A stretch of 64,000 nt of DNA from NCBI GenBank assembly GCA_964605155.1, contig CAZSAK010000003.1, positions 62,001 to 126,000 of the forward strand, written 5' to 3'. This DNA is from CAZSAK01 sp964605155 (GTDB lineage Bacteria > Pseudomonadota > Gammaproteobacteria > SZUA-140). Under the pieces are notes generated by a model. It had not been told where the DNA came from. It saw nothing but the letters and a program-made list of their open reading frames with translations, and searched no databases. A program made the position numbers and the translations under genes. This document shows, piece by piece, positions 54,967-64,000 of the stretch. Numbering within the stretch: the first letter of the stretch is position 1; every line of letters begins with the position of its first letter.

Positions 54967-57732
54967 TTATAGTGCCTGGATACGAGACAGTTGTTCGTTG
55001 AGTTTCTCCAGCGATGAGGCCATCTCGCTGACACGCTGTTGTTCCCTGGCCACGACATGGCTGGGCGCGCGCTCGACGTAATCGGGATTGGCCAGTTTGT
55101 TCTCGCTGCGGGCGAGGTCATTGCTGAGCTTGTCGATCTCCCTGGACAGACGCGCAAGTTCGGCGTCCTTGTCGATCAGTCCCGCCATGGGGATGAGCAG
55201 TTTCATTTCGCCGACCAGCGAGGTCGCCGAATCCGGTGCGTTCTCATCGTTATCCAGCCAGTTGATCGAACTGAGCCTTGCCAGGGTCATCAGGAAGTCA
55301 CGATTATTCCTGAGACGTGCGTGATCAGTGTCATCACCGTTTTGCAGGAGGACGGGCAGGGATCTGGTCGGCGCGATCTTCATGCCGCTGCGGATCTTGC
55401 GTACCCCGAGTATGAAACTCATCACCCATTCCTGTTCGACAACGGCGTCATGATCGATCAGCTCCGGTATCGAAACCGGGTAAGGCTGCAGCATGATGGT
55501 GTCGCCTTCTTTGCATGCCAGCGGTGCCACCCGTTGCCAGATCTCCTCGGTGATATAGGGGATGATCGGATGGGCGAGACGCAGTATGGTTTCGAGTGCG
55601 CGGACCAGGGTATGCCGGGTTCCGCGTTGCTGTGCCGCGGAACTGTGCACTGAGTTCAGGATCGGTTTGGAAAGTTCCAGGTACCAGTCGCAGAATTCAT
55701 TCCAGACGAACTCGTAGATGCTCTGGGCTGCAAGGTCAAAGCGGTAGATGTCGATTGTGTCCATAACCTGGCGGATGACAATCTGCAGGCGCGAGATGAT
55801 CCAGCGGTCGGGCAGGCTGAGTATGATCTCGCCGCCGTCGCGGCCGGTATCCTGTCCTTCCGTATTCATCAACACATAGCGTGAGGCGTTCCACAGCTTA
55901 TTGCAGAAATTGCGATACCCGGTAATACGGTTGAGGTCGAACTTTATATCGCGGCCGGTGGAGGCAAGTGCGGCAAAGGTAAAACGCAGGGCATCGGTGC
56001 CGAAGGCCGGGATGCCGTCGGGGAAATCCTTGCGCGTCATCTTCTCGATCTGTCCGGCCATCTTCGGTTGCATAAGACCGGTAGTGCGTTTCGCGACCAG
56101 ACTTTCGAGATCGATGCCGTCAATGAGATCGATCGGATCGAGGACATTGCCCTTGGACTTGGACATCTTCTGACCATGCGCGTCACGCACCAGCCCGTGA
56201 ATGTAGACCTGATGAAAGGGAACATCACCCATGAACCTGAGTCCCATCATGATCATGCGCGCCACCCAGAAAAAGATGATGTCAAAGCCGGTGACCAGCA
56301 CGCTGGTGGGATAAAAAGTCTTCAGTTCGGCGGTCTGCTCGGGCCAGCCGAGCGTGGAAAACGGCCACAGGGCGGACGAGAACCAGGTATCGAGCACGTC
56401 CTCATCCCGGGTCAACGGGGTTGCGTCCGCAAGCCTGTGTTTGCGGCGCACCTCTTCCTCGGAGCGGCCGACGTAGATATTGCCCTGTTCATCGTACCAT
56501 GCGGGGATGCGGTGCCCCCACCAGATCTGGCGTGAGATACACCAGTCCTGGATGTTTCTCATCCATTCAAAATAGGTGTTTTTCCAGTTGTCAGGGATGA
56601 AGCGGATATCACCTTTTTCAACGGCCCTGACGGCGGGTTCTGCGAGCGGTGCCGCCCTGACATACCACTGATCGGTCAGAAACGGTTCGATCACCGCGTG
56701 AGAACGGTCGCCGCGCGGCACCATCAGCTTGTGGTCCTCGATCTTTTCCAGCAGTCCCAGCGCTTCAAGGTCGGAGACGACCCGATTGCGTGCCTCGAAG
56801 CGGTCGAGGCCGAAGTATTGTTCGGGTGCCGCCTCGTTGATACGTGCATCGACGGTAAAGATATTGATCATGGGCAGGCCGTGACGTTCACCGACGGCAT
56901 AGTCGTTGAAGTCGTGAGCGGGTGTGATCTTGACGCAACCGGTACCGAATTCGGGATCGACGTACTCATCGGCGATAACCGGAATACGGCGGTTTGCCAG
57001 CGGCAGGTCGATCTCCCCGCCGATCAGTCGCCGGTAACGATCATCATCCGGATGGACAGCCACGGCCGTGTCACCCAGCATGGTCTCCGGCCGCGTGGTC
57101 GCGACGACCAGGTGCCCTGATCCATCGGCCAGCGGGTAACGCACATGCCACAGGTGCCCGTCTTCTTCTGCCGAGACGACTTCGAGATCCGAGACAGCGG
57201 TATGCAATACCGGGTCCCAGTTCACCAGCCGCTTGCCGCGGTAGATGAGCCCTTCATCATAGAGCTGGATGAAGACTTCCCTGACCGCGTTCGACAGACC
57301 TTCGTCCATGGTGAAGCGCTCGCGGGACCAGTCCAGTGAAGCACCCATGCGGCGTAATTGCCGCGTGATTGATCCGCCGGACTGCGCCTTCCATTGCCAT
57401 ACCTGTTCGATGAAGGCCTCACGGCCGAGGTCATGCCGTGACTTGCCCTGTGCGGCCAGTTGTCGCTCGACCACCATCTGCGTGGCGATGCCGGCGTGGT
57501 CGGTGCCCGCCTGCCACAGGGTTTTATCCCCCAGCATTCGATGGTAACGGGTCAGGGCATCCATGAGGGTGTCCTGGAAGGCATGACCCATGTGCAGTGT
57601 CCCGGTGACATTGGGTGGGGGAATCATGATACAGAAGGGATTACCGTCACCCGCTATCGCAAAGTAACCGTTCTTTTCCCAGGTCTCGTACCAGCGTTGT
57701 TCGATGGTTTCGGGTGAGTATGCCTTGTCCAT
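54967..57732 (-). CDS. valS: Valyl-tRNA synthetase
   Basis: The 921-residue class I synthetase has HIGH in [16 protein letters not shown] and KMSKS in [15 protein letters not shown]. The CP1 editing domain lies between them, followed by an anticodon-binding domain and a C-terminal coiled coil ([29 protein letters not shown]). It charges tRNA-Val and edits threonine. The order pepA-holC-valS on one strand is the classic gammaproteobacterial one. Confidence 0.98.
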   Translation of the reverse strand: MDKAYSPETIEQRWYETWEKNGYFAIAGDGNPFCIMIPPPNVTGTLHMGHAFQDTLMDALTRYHRMLGDKTLWQAGTDHAGIATQMVVERQLAAQGKSRHDLGREAFIEQVWQWKAQSGGSITRQLRRMGASLDWSRERFTMDEGLSNAVREVFIQLYDEGLIYRGKRLVNWDPVLHTAVSDLEVVSAEEDGHLWHVRYPLADGSGHLVVATTRPETMLGDTAVAVHPDDDRYRRLIGGEIDLPLANRRIPVIADEYVDPEFGTGCVKITPAHDFNDYAVGERHGLPMINIFTVDARINEAAPEQYFGLDRFEARNRVVSDLEALGLLEKIEDHKLMVPRGDRSHAVIEPFLTDQWYVRAAPLAEPAVRAVEKGDIRFIPDNWKNTYFEWMRNIQDWCISRQIWWGHRIPAWYDEQGNIYVGRSEEEVRRKHRLADATPLTRDEDVLDTWFSSALWPFSTLGWPEQTAELKTFYPTSVLVTGFDIIFFWVARMIMMGLRFMGDVPFHQVYIHGLVRDAHGQKMSKSKGNVLDPIDLIDGIDLESLVAKRTTGLMQPKMAGQIEKMTRKDFPDGIPAFGTDALRFTFAALASTGRDIKFDLNRITGYRNFCNKLWNASRYVLMNTEGQDTGRDGGEIILSLPDRWIISRLQIVIRQVMDTIDIYRFDLAAQSIYEFVWNEFCDWYLELSKPILNSVHSSAAQQRGTRHTLVRALETILRLAHPIIPYITEEIWQRVAPLACKEGDTIMLQPYPVSIPELIDHDAVVEQEWVMSFILGVRKIRSGMKIAPTRSLPVLLQNGDDTDHARLRNNRDFLMTLARLSSINWLDNDENAPDSATSLVGEMKLLIPMAGLIDKDAELARLSREIDKLSNDLARSENKLANPDYVERAPSHVVAREQQRVSEMASSLEKLNEQLSRIQAL

Positions 57733-57838
57733 GATTATGCTTGTAATACAGTGTTCATGTTTACGTTGCAGTCATTGTAACGTAACTCCGGATGAGATGA
57801 ATGGCTTGATCCATGTGCATCCCGATGAAAACCAATGC

Positions 57839-57868
57839 AAATCGCGATGTAAATCGCGATGTAAATCA
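57839..57868. repeat. 12-base tandem repeat upstream of valS
   Basis: AAATCGCGATGT occurs at 57839-57850 and 57851-57862, with a partial third copy (AAATCA) to 57868. Each unit contains the palindrome TCGCGA. It lies in the 154-base holC-valS gap, which holds no gene. Confidence 0.85.
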
Positions 57869-57886
57869 AAGCGCCGCCGGAGATGA

Positions 57887-58315
57887 CTAGAGCTGGTGTG
57901 ACTTTAACGTGTAGCCCCTGTCGCGATAGAAACGGAACCGTTCGCGTCCGCTTTTTTTATTTTCCTCATTCTCGTCAACCACCTCTGCGACGCGTTCGAA
58001 ACGGCTGAAAAAGGCCGGCACTTCCTGTGCGAGATTCACTACCAGATACGTCTTTGCAGGCGGTTCACTATCGTGGCCGATGATAATGGGCGGCTGTGCG
58101 TCGTTTGTCGTGTCGCTCGCCAGTGTGTGGGGCAGAAACGAACCCGCCTTGTAGGTCCACAGCAGGTCATCCAGCAGCGATGCATGGGAAGCTGATTCCG
58201 CATGGAGGTAGACGTGGTGTCCCATCAGGTAAACCTTCTCAGCAAGGCGGCAGGCCATGTGTTCCCGTCCCTGTGGTGAGTTATCAGGGAGTATATAAAA
58301 ATCTACATGGGTCAT
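57887..58315 (-). CDS. holC: DNA polymerase III chi subunit
   Basis: The 142-residue protein begins THVDFYILPDNSPQGREHMACRLAEKVYLMGHHVYLHAES, the HolC signature, and keeps LDDLLWTYKAGSFLPHTL. Chi links the clamp loader to SSB. It lies between pepA and valS as in E. coli. Confidence 0.94.
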   Translation of the reverse strand: MTHVDFYILPDNSPQGREHMACRLAEKVYLMGHHVYLHAESASHASLLDDLLWTYKAGSFLPHTLASDTTNDAQPPIIIGHDSEPPAKTYLVVNLAQEVPAFFSRFERVAEVVDENEENKKSGRERFRFYRDRGYTLKSHQL

Positions 58316-58412
58316 ATGTCAAATGGTCTTTGCGTGCGATAGCAGTATCAGATCCGTGCTCTTCCACAAACATCCTCATTGTCCTGATTTCATGTTAGTT
58401 ACACTTGAGTAT

Positions 58413-59903
58413 TCAGCTGCAGCGGTTGATCAGGTAACGGGTCAGCAGCGGCACCGGGCGGCCGGTGCCCCCCTTGTGATGCCCGGTTTTCCATGCAGTG
58501 CCGGCAATATCCAGGTGGGCCCAGTGAAATTTTTTGGTAAAGCGTGACAGGAAACAGGCCGCGGTAATGGTGCCGGCCTCGCGACCGCCGATATTCGCCA
58601 TATCGGCAAAATTGCTTTTGAGTTGTTCCTGGTAGTCTTCCCACAAAGGCATCTCCCATGCCCGGTCACAACTTTGTTTTCCCGCCTCGACAAGGTCGTG
58701 TGTCAGAGGTTCATGATTGCCCAGCAGGCCGCTGGCATGCTTGCCGAGCGCAATCACGCAGGCACCGGTGAGGGTGGCGATGTCGATAACCACGTCGGGC
58801 TTGAAGCGTTCACTGTATGTGAGTGCATCGCACAGGATCAGGCGGCCTTCGGCATCGGTATTGAGGATTTCGATGGTTTGTCCCGACATGCTGGTGACGA
58901 TGTCTCCCGGCTTGCTGGCATTACCATCGGGCATGTTTTCGGTCGCCGGTATGACGCCGACGACGTTGATGGGCAGCTGGAGTTCGGCGACGGCGGTCAG
59001 GGTACCGAGCACGCTCGCGGCCCCGCACATATCGTATTTCATTTCATCCATTGCCTGGCCCGGCTTGATGGAGATACCACCGGTATCGAAGGTAACGCCC
59101 TTGCCGACCAGGGCGACGGGCTTTTGTGACTTGTCGCCACCCTGGTAGTGAATGACGATGAGTTTGGCGGGTTCACGGCTGCCACGGGCGACCGACAGCA
59201 GTGCACCCATGTTCATCTTTTTCATATCCGCCAGTTCAAGCACCTGTGTCTTGACGGACTTGTATGTTTTTGCCAGGTCCCTTGCCTGCCCGGCGAGGTA
59301 AGAAGGGGTACAGATATTGGAAGGCAGGTTGCCGAGGTTCTTGACGAGTTCCATGCCCTTGGCGATGGCCTGCCCTTCATCGATGGCCTGTTTGACGGCG
59401 GGTATATCTGCGCGATCGGGAACAAAATGGACCAGCTTGTTGAAAACCACCGGGGAATCATCTTGCTTGCTCTTGAGCTGATCGAAACGGTACAGTGTAT
59501 CGCTGACAACCTCGATGGCAATACGAACCTTCCAGTGAAGGTCGCGTCCCTTGACCTCGAGTTCCGAAAGACAGGAAACGGCATCCTTCACCCCGGCCTC
59601 GTTCAGTACGGCGGCGACACGGTTGATGATCTTCTGATAGGAGGTATCATTGAGATCCTTCTTCGGACCGCATCCTGCGAGCAGGATTCGATCACAGGCG
59701 GTTCTTGGAACCTGATGCAACATCAGTGTCTGGCCTGTCTTGCCGCGGAAATCACTGCGCTTGAGAGCGGAAGAAAGATAGTTTTTCGACAGTTTATCCA
59801 GCTGTTGTGCCGACGGTGTCAGTTGGCGAGTTTCATACACACCGACCACAATACAGCCTGATTGTTGTTTGAGGATACTCCCGCTTTTTGTCGTGAATTG
59901 CAT
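58413..59903 (-). CDS. pepA: Leucyl aminopeptidase PepA
   Basis: The 496-residue M17 metallopeptidase has LVGKGVTFDTGGISIKPG (metal-binding Lys and Asp) and NTDAEGRLILCDALTYSE, the family signature with metal ligands and catalytic Arg. It forms hexamers and trims peptides; in E. coli it also acts in plasmid-dimer resolution and pyrimidine regulation. GGAGAC lies upstream of the ATG. It heads the pepA-holC-valS group and is divergent from lptF, as expected. Confidence 0.97.
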   Translation of the reverse strand: MQFTTKSGSILKQQSGCIVVGVYETRQLTPSAQQLDKLSKNYLSSALKRSDFRGKTGQTLMLHQVPRTACDRILLAGCGPKKDLNDTSYQKIINRVAAVLNEAGVKDAVSCLSELEVKGRDLHWKVRIAIEVVSDTLYRFDQLKSKQDDSPVVFNKLVHFVPDRADIPAVKQAIDEGQAIAKGMELVKNLGNLPSNICTPSYLAGQARDLAKTYKSVKTQVLELADMKKMNMGALLSVARGSREPAKLIVIHYQGGDKSQKPVALVGKGVTFDTGGISIKPGQAMDEMKYDMCGAASVLGTLTAVAELQLPINVVGVIPATENMPDGNASKPGDIVTSMSGQTIEILNTDAEGRLILCDALTYSERFKPDVVIDIATLTGACVIALGKHASGLLGNHEPLTHDLVEAGKQSCDRAWEMPLWEDYQEQLKSNFADMANIGGREAGTITAACFLSRFTKKFHWAHLDIAGTAWKTGHHKGGTGRPVPLLTRYLINRCS

Positions 59904-60076
59904 AGTGTCTCCTGAAAAGGGATGATATTCGTAAGGTCGGATACCCGGGGGTTTTTTATATTTTGTTCACCTGAACCATGCAGTATGATGATAAACCCCT
60001 TGAGTGTAATAAAAAACAGAGATTCTACATGAAAACGTGTTATTTCCATATGCCGCACGCCTGATGGTGTAATTTC

Positions 60077-61177
60077 TTGATTATCAATCGCTACATCCTC
60101 AAGGAAATCTCATATACATTAATAGCCGTGATTGTCGTGCTGCTGCTTATCTTTATCAGCAATCGCTTTATAGGTTTTCTGTCGGACGCCAGCGTGGGTG
60201 AATTGTCGAGCGACATCATATTAAGGTTGCTTGCGCTCAAGACGCTGGGATCCATGGTGCTCATTCTGCCGCTGTCATTGTTTCTCTCTATCCTGCTTGC
60301 CTTCAGCCGTCTGTATAATGACAACGAGATGGTGGCCATGGCTGCGTGTGGGGTCAGCGTCCGCAAGATATATGGTGCGGTGTCGATGTACGCGCTGTTT
60401 ATCGCGCTTATCGTCGCAACGATATCGTTCTATCTGGCACCCTGGGCCGAAGAGCAAAGCTACCGCATCCAGGACATCGAGAAATCCACCACGGAACTTG
60501 GCGGGATCATCCCGGGCCGTTTTACCGAGACCGAAACAGCGGAAGGCGTGTTCTATGCCTCCGAGTTTTCACGAGACCAGTCGAGGATGCAGGATGTCTT
60601 CATACAGACCGAACGTAACGGTCAGCAGGTGATCCTGTCGTCCAGGAGCGCCCATCAACTCGTCGACCAGAGAACGGGTGACCGTTTTATCGTGCTGGTC
60701 AACGGTTATCGTTATGAAGGAGTGCCCGGGAAACCGGATTTCAAGATTATCAAGTACGAGCAGCATGCGATGCGTATCAAGGATCAACCGATCGTGCAGT
60801 CGTATCGAAAACACCGGGCCCGGCCCACGGCTTCGCTGATAGGGTCGGATGACAACAGGGACATTGCGGAATTGCAGTGGCGAATCTCCATGCCGGTCTC
60901 GGTCATTTTGCTGGGGCTGCTTGCCGTCCCCCTGAGCCGTACGACGCCGCGCCAGGGGAGGTATGCAAAACTGTTCGTCGCAGTGATGATCTATATCATC
61001 TACAACAACCTGCTGGGTATTGCCAACAGCTGGGTGGAGGACGGCAAGATCCCGGCCGTGGCGGGCATGTGGTGGGTGCATGTGTTGCTGCTGTTGGGTA
61101 TCTGGTTGTTACTCGTCAATCAATACGGACTTGTCTGGGTGCTTAAGTCGATGATCGGCAGGACAACTCCGTCTTGA
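60077..61177 (+). CDS. lptF: LPS export permease LptF
   Basis: The 366-residue inner-membrane protein begins IINRYILKEISYTLIAVIVVLLLIF. It has six helices with a periplasmic beta-jellyroll domain between helices 3 and 4 (about residues 130-260). With LptG and LptB it drives LPS out of the inner membrane. The start is TTG 60077 with no strong ribosome site. The stop overlaps the lptG start. Confidence 0.95.
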   Translation: MIINRYILKEISYTLIAVIVVLLLIFISNRFIGFLSDASVGELSSDIILRLLALKTLGSMVLILPLSLFLSILLAFSRLYNDNEMVAMAACGVSVRKIYGAVSMYALFIALIVATISFYLAPWAEEQSYRIQDIEKSTTELGGIIPGRFTETETAEGVFYASEFSRDQSRMQDVFIQTERNGQQVILSSRSAHQLVDQRTGDRFIVLVNGYRYEGVPGKPDFKIIKYEQHAMRIKDQPIVQSYRKHRARPTASLIGSDDNRDIAELQWRISMPVSVILLGLLAVPLSRTTPRQGRYAKLFVAVMIYIIYNNLLGIANSWVEDGKIPAVAGMWWVHVLLLLGIWLLLVNQYGLVWVLKSMIGRTTPS

Positions 61178-62238
61178 AGATCCTGAATCAATACGTGGGG
61201 ACGGCCGTGATCGGCGGCACCTTGATGGTGCTGCTGGTATTGCTGGCCCTGTTTACCTTTGTAACCTTCATCGGTGAACTGGAAGAGGTAGGCAAGGGCA
61301 CTTACGACCTGTTGCGGGCGGGGGAATATGTGTTGTTGACCTTGCCCCGTCTTGCCTACGAACTGTTTCCGATATCCGCCTTGCTGGGAAGCATGATCGG
61401 CCTGGGTGTCCTCGCGAGTAATAACGAATTGCTGGTCATGCGCGCCGCCGGCGTTTCATTGCTGCAGGTCGTGGTATCGGTGATGAAGTCCGGTCTGATC
61501 CTGATGATACTGGCAGGTTTCCTCGGCGAGGTAATCGCTCCCAAGAGCGCGCAATACGCCCAGGAATTGCGTTCCGATGCGTTGTCGCAACGAACCGCGT
61601 TCAAGACCAGCAACGGTTTCTGGACCCGTGACGGCTTGCGATTTATCAATGTACAGGCGATTTTTCCCGGTGGTGAATTGAACGGGATCAACATCTACGG
61701 ATTTGACGAGCAACGCCGGTTGCGTGTCGTGACAAAGGCCAGAAGCGCCACCTTCGAGAACAATGAATGGGTATTAAAGAACGTCAACCGCAGCGAGATA
61801 AACGAGAACCAGGTTTTGACCACACATCTGGAGACCATGACAACATCCTTCTTGCTGAATCATGACATGATCGATGTCATCACCATCAAACCCGAAAGCC
61901 TGTCGGTGTGGGGATTGTATAGATACGTTGAATATCTGCACGACAACGAACTCAACGCCGCCACGTATGAAAAGGTGTTATGGTCAAAAATCGTGCTGCC
62001 GTTCTCAACCGGCGTGATGGTGTTTCTTGCTATACCGTTCGTCTTCGGTTCGTTGCGTTCGGTTGGTATCGGACACCGGATAATGGTGGGCACCCTGATA
62101 GGGATAGGATTCTATATATTCAACCAGATCTTCAGCTATGTCGGCGTGGTCTATGAGATCAATCCGACGATCAGCGCAATCATTCCCACGGTGCTGTTTT
62201 TTGCGCTCGCCTTGCGCATGATCAGGCGGGTCTATTGA
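61174..62238 (+). CDS. lptG: LPS export permease LptG
   Basis: The 354-residue protein begins KILNQYVGTAVIGGTLMVLLVLLALFTF and carries the conserved ALLGSMIGLGVLASNNELLVMRAAGVS coupling segment. A periplasmic domain (about 150-260) and three C-terminal helices follow. It pairs with LptF. The TTG start at 61174 overlaps the lptF stop (TTGA), implying coupled translation. Confidence 0.96.
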   Translation: MKILNQYVGTAVIGGTLMVLLVLLALFTFVTFIGELEEVGKGTYDLLRAGEYVLLTLPRLAYELFPISALLGSMIGLGVLASNNELLVMRAAGVSLLQVVVSVMKSGLILMILAGFLGEVIAPKSAQYAQELRSDALSQRTAFKTSNGFWTRDGLRFINVQAIFPGGELNGINIYGFDEQRRLRVVTKARSATFENNEWVLKNVNRSEINENQVLTTHLETMTTSFLLNHDMIDVITIKPESLSVWGLYRYVEYLHDNELNAATYEKVLWSKIVLPFSTGVMVFLAIPFVFGSLRSVGIGHRIMVGTLIGIGFYIFNQIFSYVGVVYEINPTISAIIPTVLFFALALRMIRRVY

Positions 62239-62259
62239 TGATGATTATTAGGGGTTGTC

Positions 62260-62496
62260 TCAGGCCAGCTCGTCGATCAGCGTTCCAAGAGTTTCATCCA
62301 TCGTTTCGACCACCTTTGCCGAAGCCTCGACCTGGTTGCGGGCGATCATCAGGTTGATCATCGGTTCGGCAAGATTACTTGCCTGGTCCGAGGTCATGCT
62401 GTCGGCGCTGGCGATGGTGGCCGCGCTGCGCTGGGCCTGTGCCAGACCGCGCTGGATGCCGAGGACACCGGTATTGAGTGCGTTTATCAGGTTCAT
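62260..62496 (-). CDS. Small flagellar basal-body rod-like protein
   Basis: The 78-residue protein is MNLINALNTGVLGIQRGLAQ at the start and then helical. The C-terminal LAEPMINLMIARNQVEASAKVVETMDETLGTLIDEL resembles the C-terminal helix of flagellar rod and hook proteins (FlgB/C/E class), and the N-terminus resembles their opening helix. The middle domain is missing. GAGG precedes the ATG, and a sigma-28-like promoter lies upstream. No other flagellar gene is in the window. The role is unknown; a secreted rod-like or regulatory peptide is possible. Confidence 0.72.
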   Translation of the reverse strand: MNLINALNTGVLGIQRGLAQAQRSAATIASADSMTSDQASNLAEPMINLMIARNQVEASAKVVETMDETLGTLIDELA

Positions 62497-62553
62497 CTTG
62501 ATCCCTCGATATTAAACGGGAAGGGTTATATAAACAGCCCGCTCTTGGGGAAT

Positions 62554-62580
62554 ATATCGGCAAAAACCGCCGAAATTCGA
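62554..62580 (-). promoter_or_regulatory. Sigma-28 (FliA)-like promoter of the rod-like gene
   Basis: On the minus strand the -10 is GCCGATAT (62561-62554), matching GCCGATAA at 7 of 8. Exactly 11 bases upstream is TCGAATTT (62580-62573), matching TAAAGTTT at 5 of 8. The start codon is 57 bases downstream. The strict spacing and the flagellar-like product support it. Confidence 0.45.
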
Positions 62581-62643
62581 GCGTCCGCGACCCGTATTCG
62601 TATTTATATATTATTGATTATTAATAATAATAAATGCGCAGGC

Positions 62644-62659
62644 CATCCCGCGGGATGGG
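62644..62659. terminator. Perfect palindrome after the debranching-enzyme gene
   Basis: CCATCCCG and CGGGATGG form a 16-base perfect palindrome about 10 bases after the stop of the minus-strand debranching gene. The T-run that follows on that strand is interrupted (ATTTATTATTATT). It could end transcription weakly or act in both directions. Confidence 0.45.
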
Positions 62660-62668
62660 GTTTACCGG

Positions 62669-64000
62669 TTGTCACTTGACGACGATAACCTCGATCTCGC
62701 CGCTGCGACGCAGCACGATGACCCCCACATCGTGTTCGTGACGACGGATCAGCAGATCCACCGAGCCACTGCCGAGCGTGAGGTTGGTGATCTCGACCTG
62801 ATGCAGAAAAGGAGGGATGTCGGGTTTATAAAAGGTGATCCGCGGATGCGGTGTGTACGATATGGTCAGGCCCAGGCACGCCTGCAGGCAGGCGTGCGCA
62901 ACGGTACTGGCCCAGGCCTGTGGAGCACACGCCACCGGATACAGGGTTGGCCCGTCACCCGGGCGGCGGGGGAATCCGCAGAACAGTTCCGGCATCCGAT
63001 AAAGATCGAGGAACAGGCTGGCGTCGAAAAGACCGGTGAGTATCCTGATAGCCGCCTCCTGAAAACCGTAGCGTGCCAGCCCCAGTGTGATGATGGCGTT
63101 ATCGTGCGGCCATACCGCGCCGTTGTGATACGACATCGGATTGAAACGTGACTCGGTTTGGGCGATGGTCCTTACCCCCCAACCGGAAAACATCGATTCA
63201 TCGAGCAGGGTACGTGCCGTGCGGGCAGCGTAATCCGGGGTAGCGATACCACAGAACAGGGCATGTCCGGCGTTCGATGATCTCACCCTGCATGGCCGTT
63301 TACGGCCATCCAATGCGATGGCATAGGTATTGATATCCTCGCACCAGAAGGACTGGTTGAACCGGTCCATGATCACCGCGGCCTTTTGCCTCAGGATCCT
63401 TGACCGGTCATGCTCGCCTCTGATATCGGCGAGCATTGCGGCGGAGTTCCACGCGTCGTACACGTAGCCCTGTACCTCGCACAGGGCAATCGGACCCTCG
63501 GCGTTACTGCCGTCGTGATGAAAGATGGAATCGTTGGAATCCTTCCAGCCCTGCTGTACCAGTCCCTTGGCTCCCATGCGTACATATTCCACAAAACCGT
63601 CACCGTCCTTGTCACCGTATTCGTCGATCCATTGCAGGGACGCCTCGATGTTGTGCCATATCGAGTCGATGAAGTCACGGTCACCGGTACGCAGATAATA
63701 ATCCCCTGCCAGTTTTACAAACAGCGGGGTTGCATCGACCGTGCCGTAGTAGCGTGAAAACGGTACCTCTCCCAGGTTGGCCATCTCCCCCTTGCGGGTC
63801 TCGTGCATTATCTTGCCGGGTTCGGCTTCGCTGTCGGGGTCGACCGTCGTTGCCTGCGTCGCCGCCAGATACCCCAGCACGCCACGCGCGATCGCAGGGT
63901 TGACCCACAGGTATTGCAGGGCGGTGATGATCCCGTCACGTCCGAACGGGGTGCTGAACCAGGGCACGCCGGCATAGGGATACGGGCCTTGATCGGTATT
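62669..64000 (-). CDS. Glycogen debranching enzyme (amylo-alpha-1,6-glucosidase), C-terminal part
   Basis: The frame is open from the right edge (about 443 codons) and stops at 62669, so the N-terminal part is outside the window. AGVPWFSTPFGRDGIITALQYLWVNP opens the six-hairpin catalytic domain of bacterial amylo-alpha-1,6-glucosidases. VEYVRMGAKGLVQQGWKDSNDSI, MSYHNGAVWPHDNAIITLGLARYG and PVACAPQAWAS are further family motifs; the conserved acids in GRDG and WPHDNA lie in the active-site region. It trims branch points of glycogen or similar glucans. No other glycogen gene lies in the window. Confidence 0.9.

Noticed and set aside
54909..55157. N-terminal extension of the DUF2914 gene into valS
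   Set aside because: It overlaps the valS 3' end by about 190 bases and would place the signal peptide internally.
1..64000. CRISPR arrays, prophage or complete insertion sequences
   Set aside because: No regularly spaced repeats, phage structural genes or transposase genes are present.

Overview
This 64 kb window looks like chromosomal DNA of a free-living Gram-negative gammaproteobacterium of moderate GC content. The evidence is gene order. It carries ruvCAB-ybgC-tolQRAB-pal-cpoB, pepA-holC-valS beside divergent lptFG, bamD divergent from rluD-pgeF, and uvrA divergent from a YajR-like gene plus ssb. I cannot name the genus. There are no prophages, complete insertion sequences or CRISPR arrays, and coding density is high.

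Region 1 (1-13.3 kb) is a phosphate and polyphosphate block. It holds a partial, unusually long pyruvate-kinase-like gene, ppk1, ppx, a CHAD-domain gene, sixA, a glycosyltransferase, a PAP2 phosphatase, pstS, phoR, phoB and an OprO/OprP-type porin. I find PhoB-box-like direct repeats (7-base half-sites, 11-base period) upstream of the pyruvate-kinase-like gene, ppk1, PAP2, pstS and the porin, plus a weak one before phoB. The pstCAB-phoU genes are not next to pstS. The block reads as one phosphate-starvation programme: uptake (porin, PstS), sensing (PhoBR), polyphosphate turnover (PPK, PPX, CHAD), and possibly membrane-lipid change (PAP2 plus glycosyltransferase).

Region 2 (13.6-31.4 kb) is housekeeping: an Atm1-like ABC exporter with a DUF1614 protein, FmdB-DUF502-aspS, nadA, a lipase-like hydrolase, yebC-ruvCAB, the Tol-Pal operon, queE and queC.

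Region 3 (31.4-34.3 kb) is the least regular part. A tRNA-Lys gene is preceded by a duplicated copy of its own 5' end and a hairpin-rich insert. It is followed by a GT9-like gene, apaG, a short tandem repeat and the 3' remnant of a transhydrogenase gene (sthA).

Region 4 (34.3-64 kb) holds a BepA-like protease, uvrA, a YajR-like MFS protein, ssb, a GGDEF-EAL response regulator, nadE, bamD and a second BamD paralogue fused to a SPOR domain. These are followed by rluD, pgeF, an ankyrin lipoprotein, a ZIP transporter, gcvR-like and def genes, prfC, valS-holC-pepA, lptFG, an orphan flagellar-rod-like small protein with a sigma-28-like promoter, and a partial glycogen debranching enzyme.

The most unusual items are the coordinated set of Pho boxes (including the one before the pyruvate-kinase-like gene), the BamD-SPOR fusion and the tRNA-nested element. 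All calls come from reading the sequence and from remembered family features; no database search was run.
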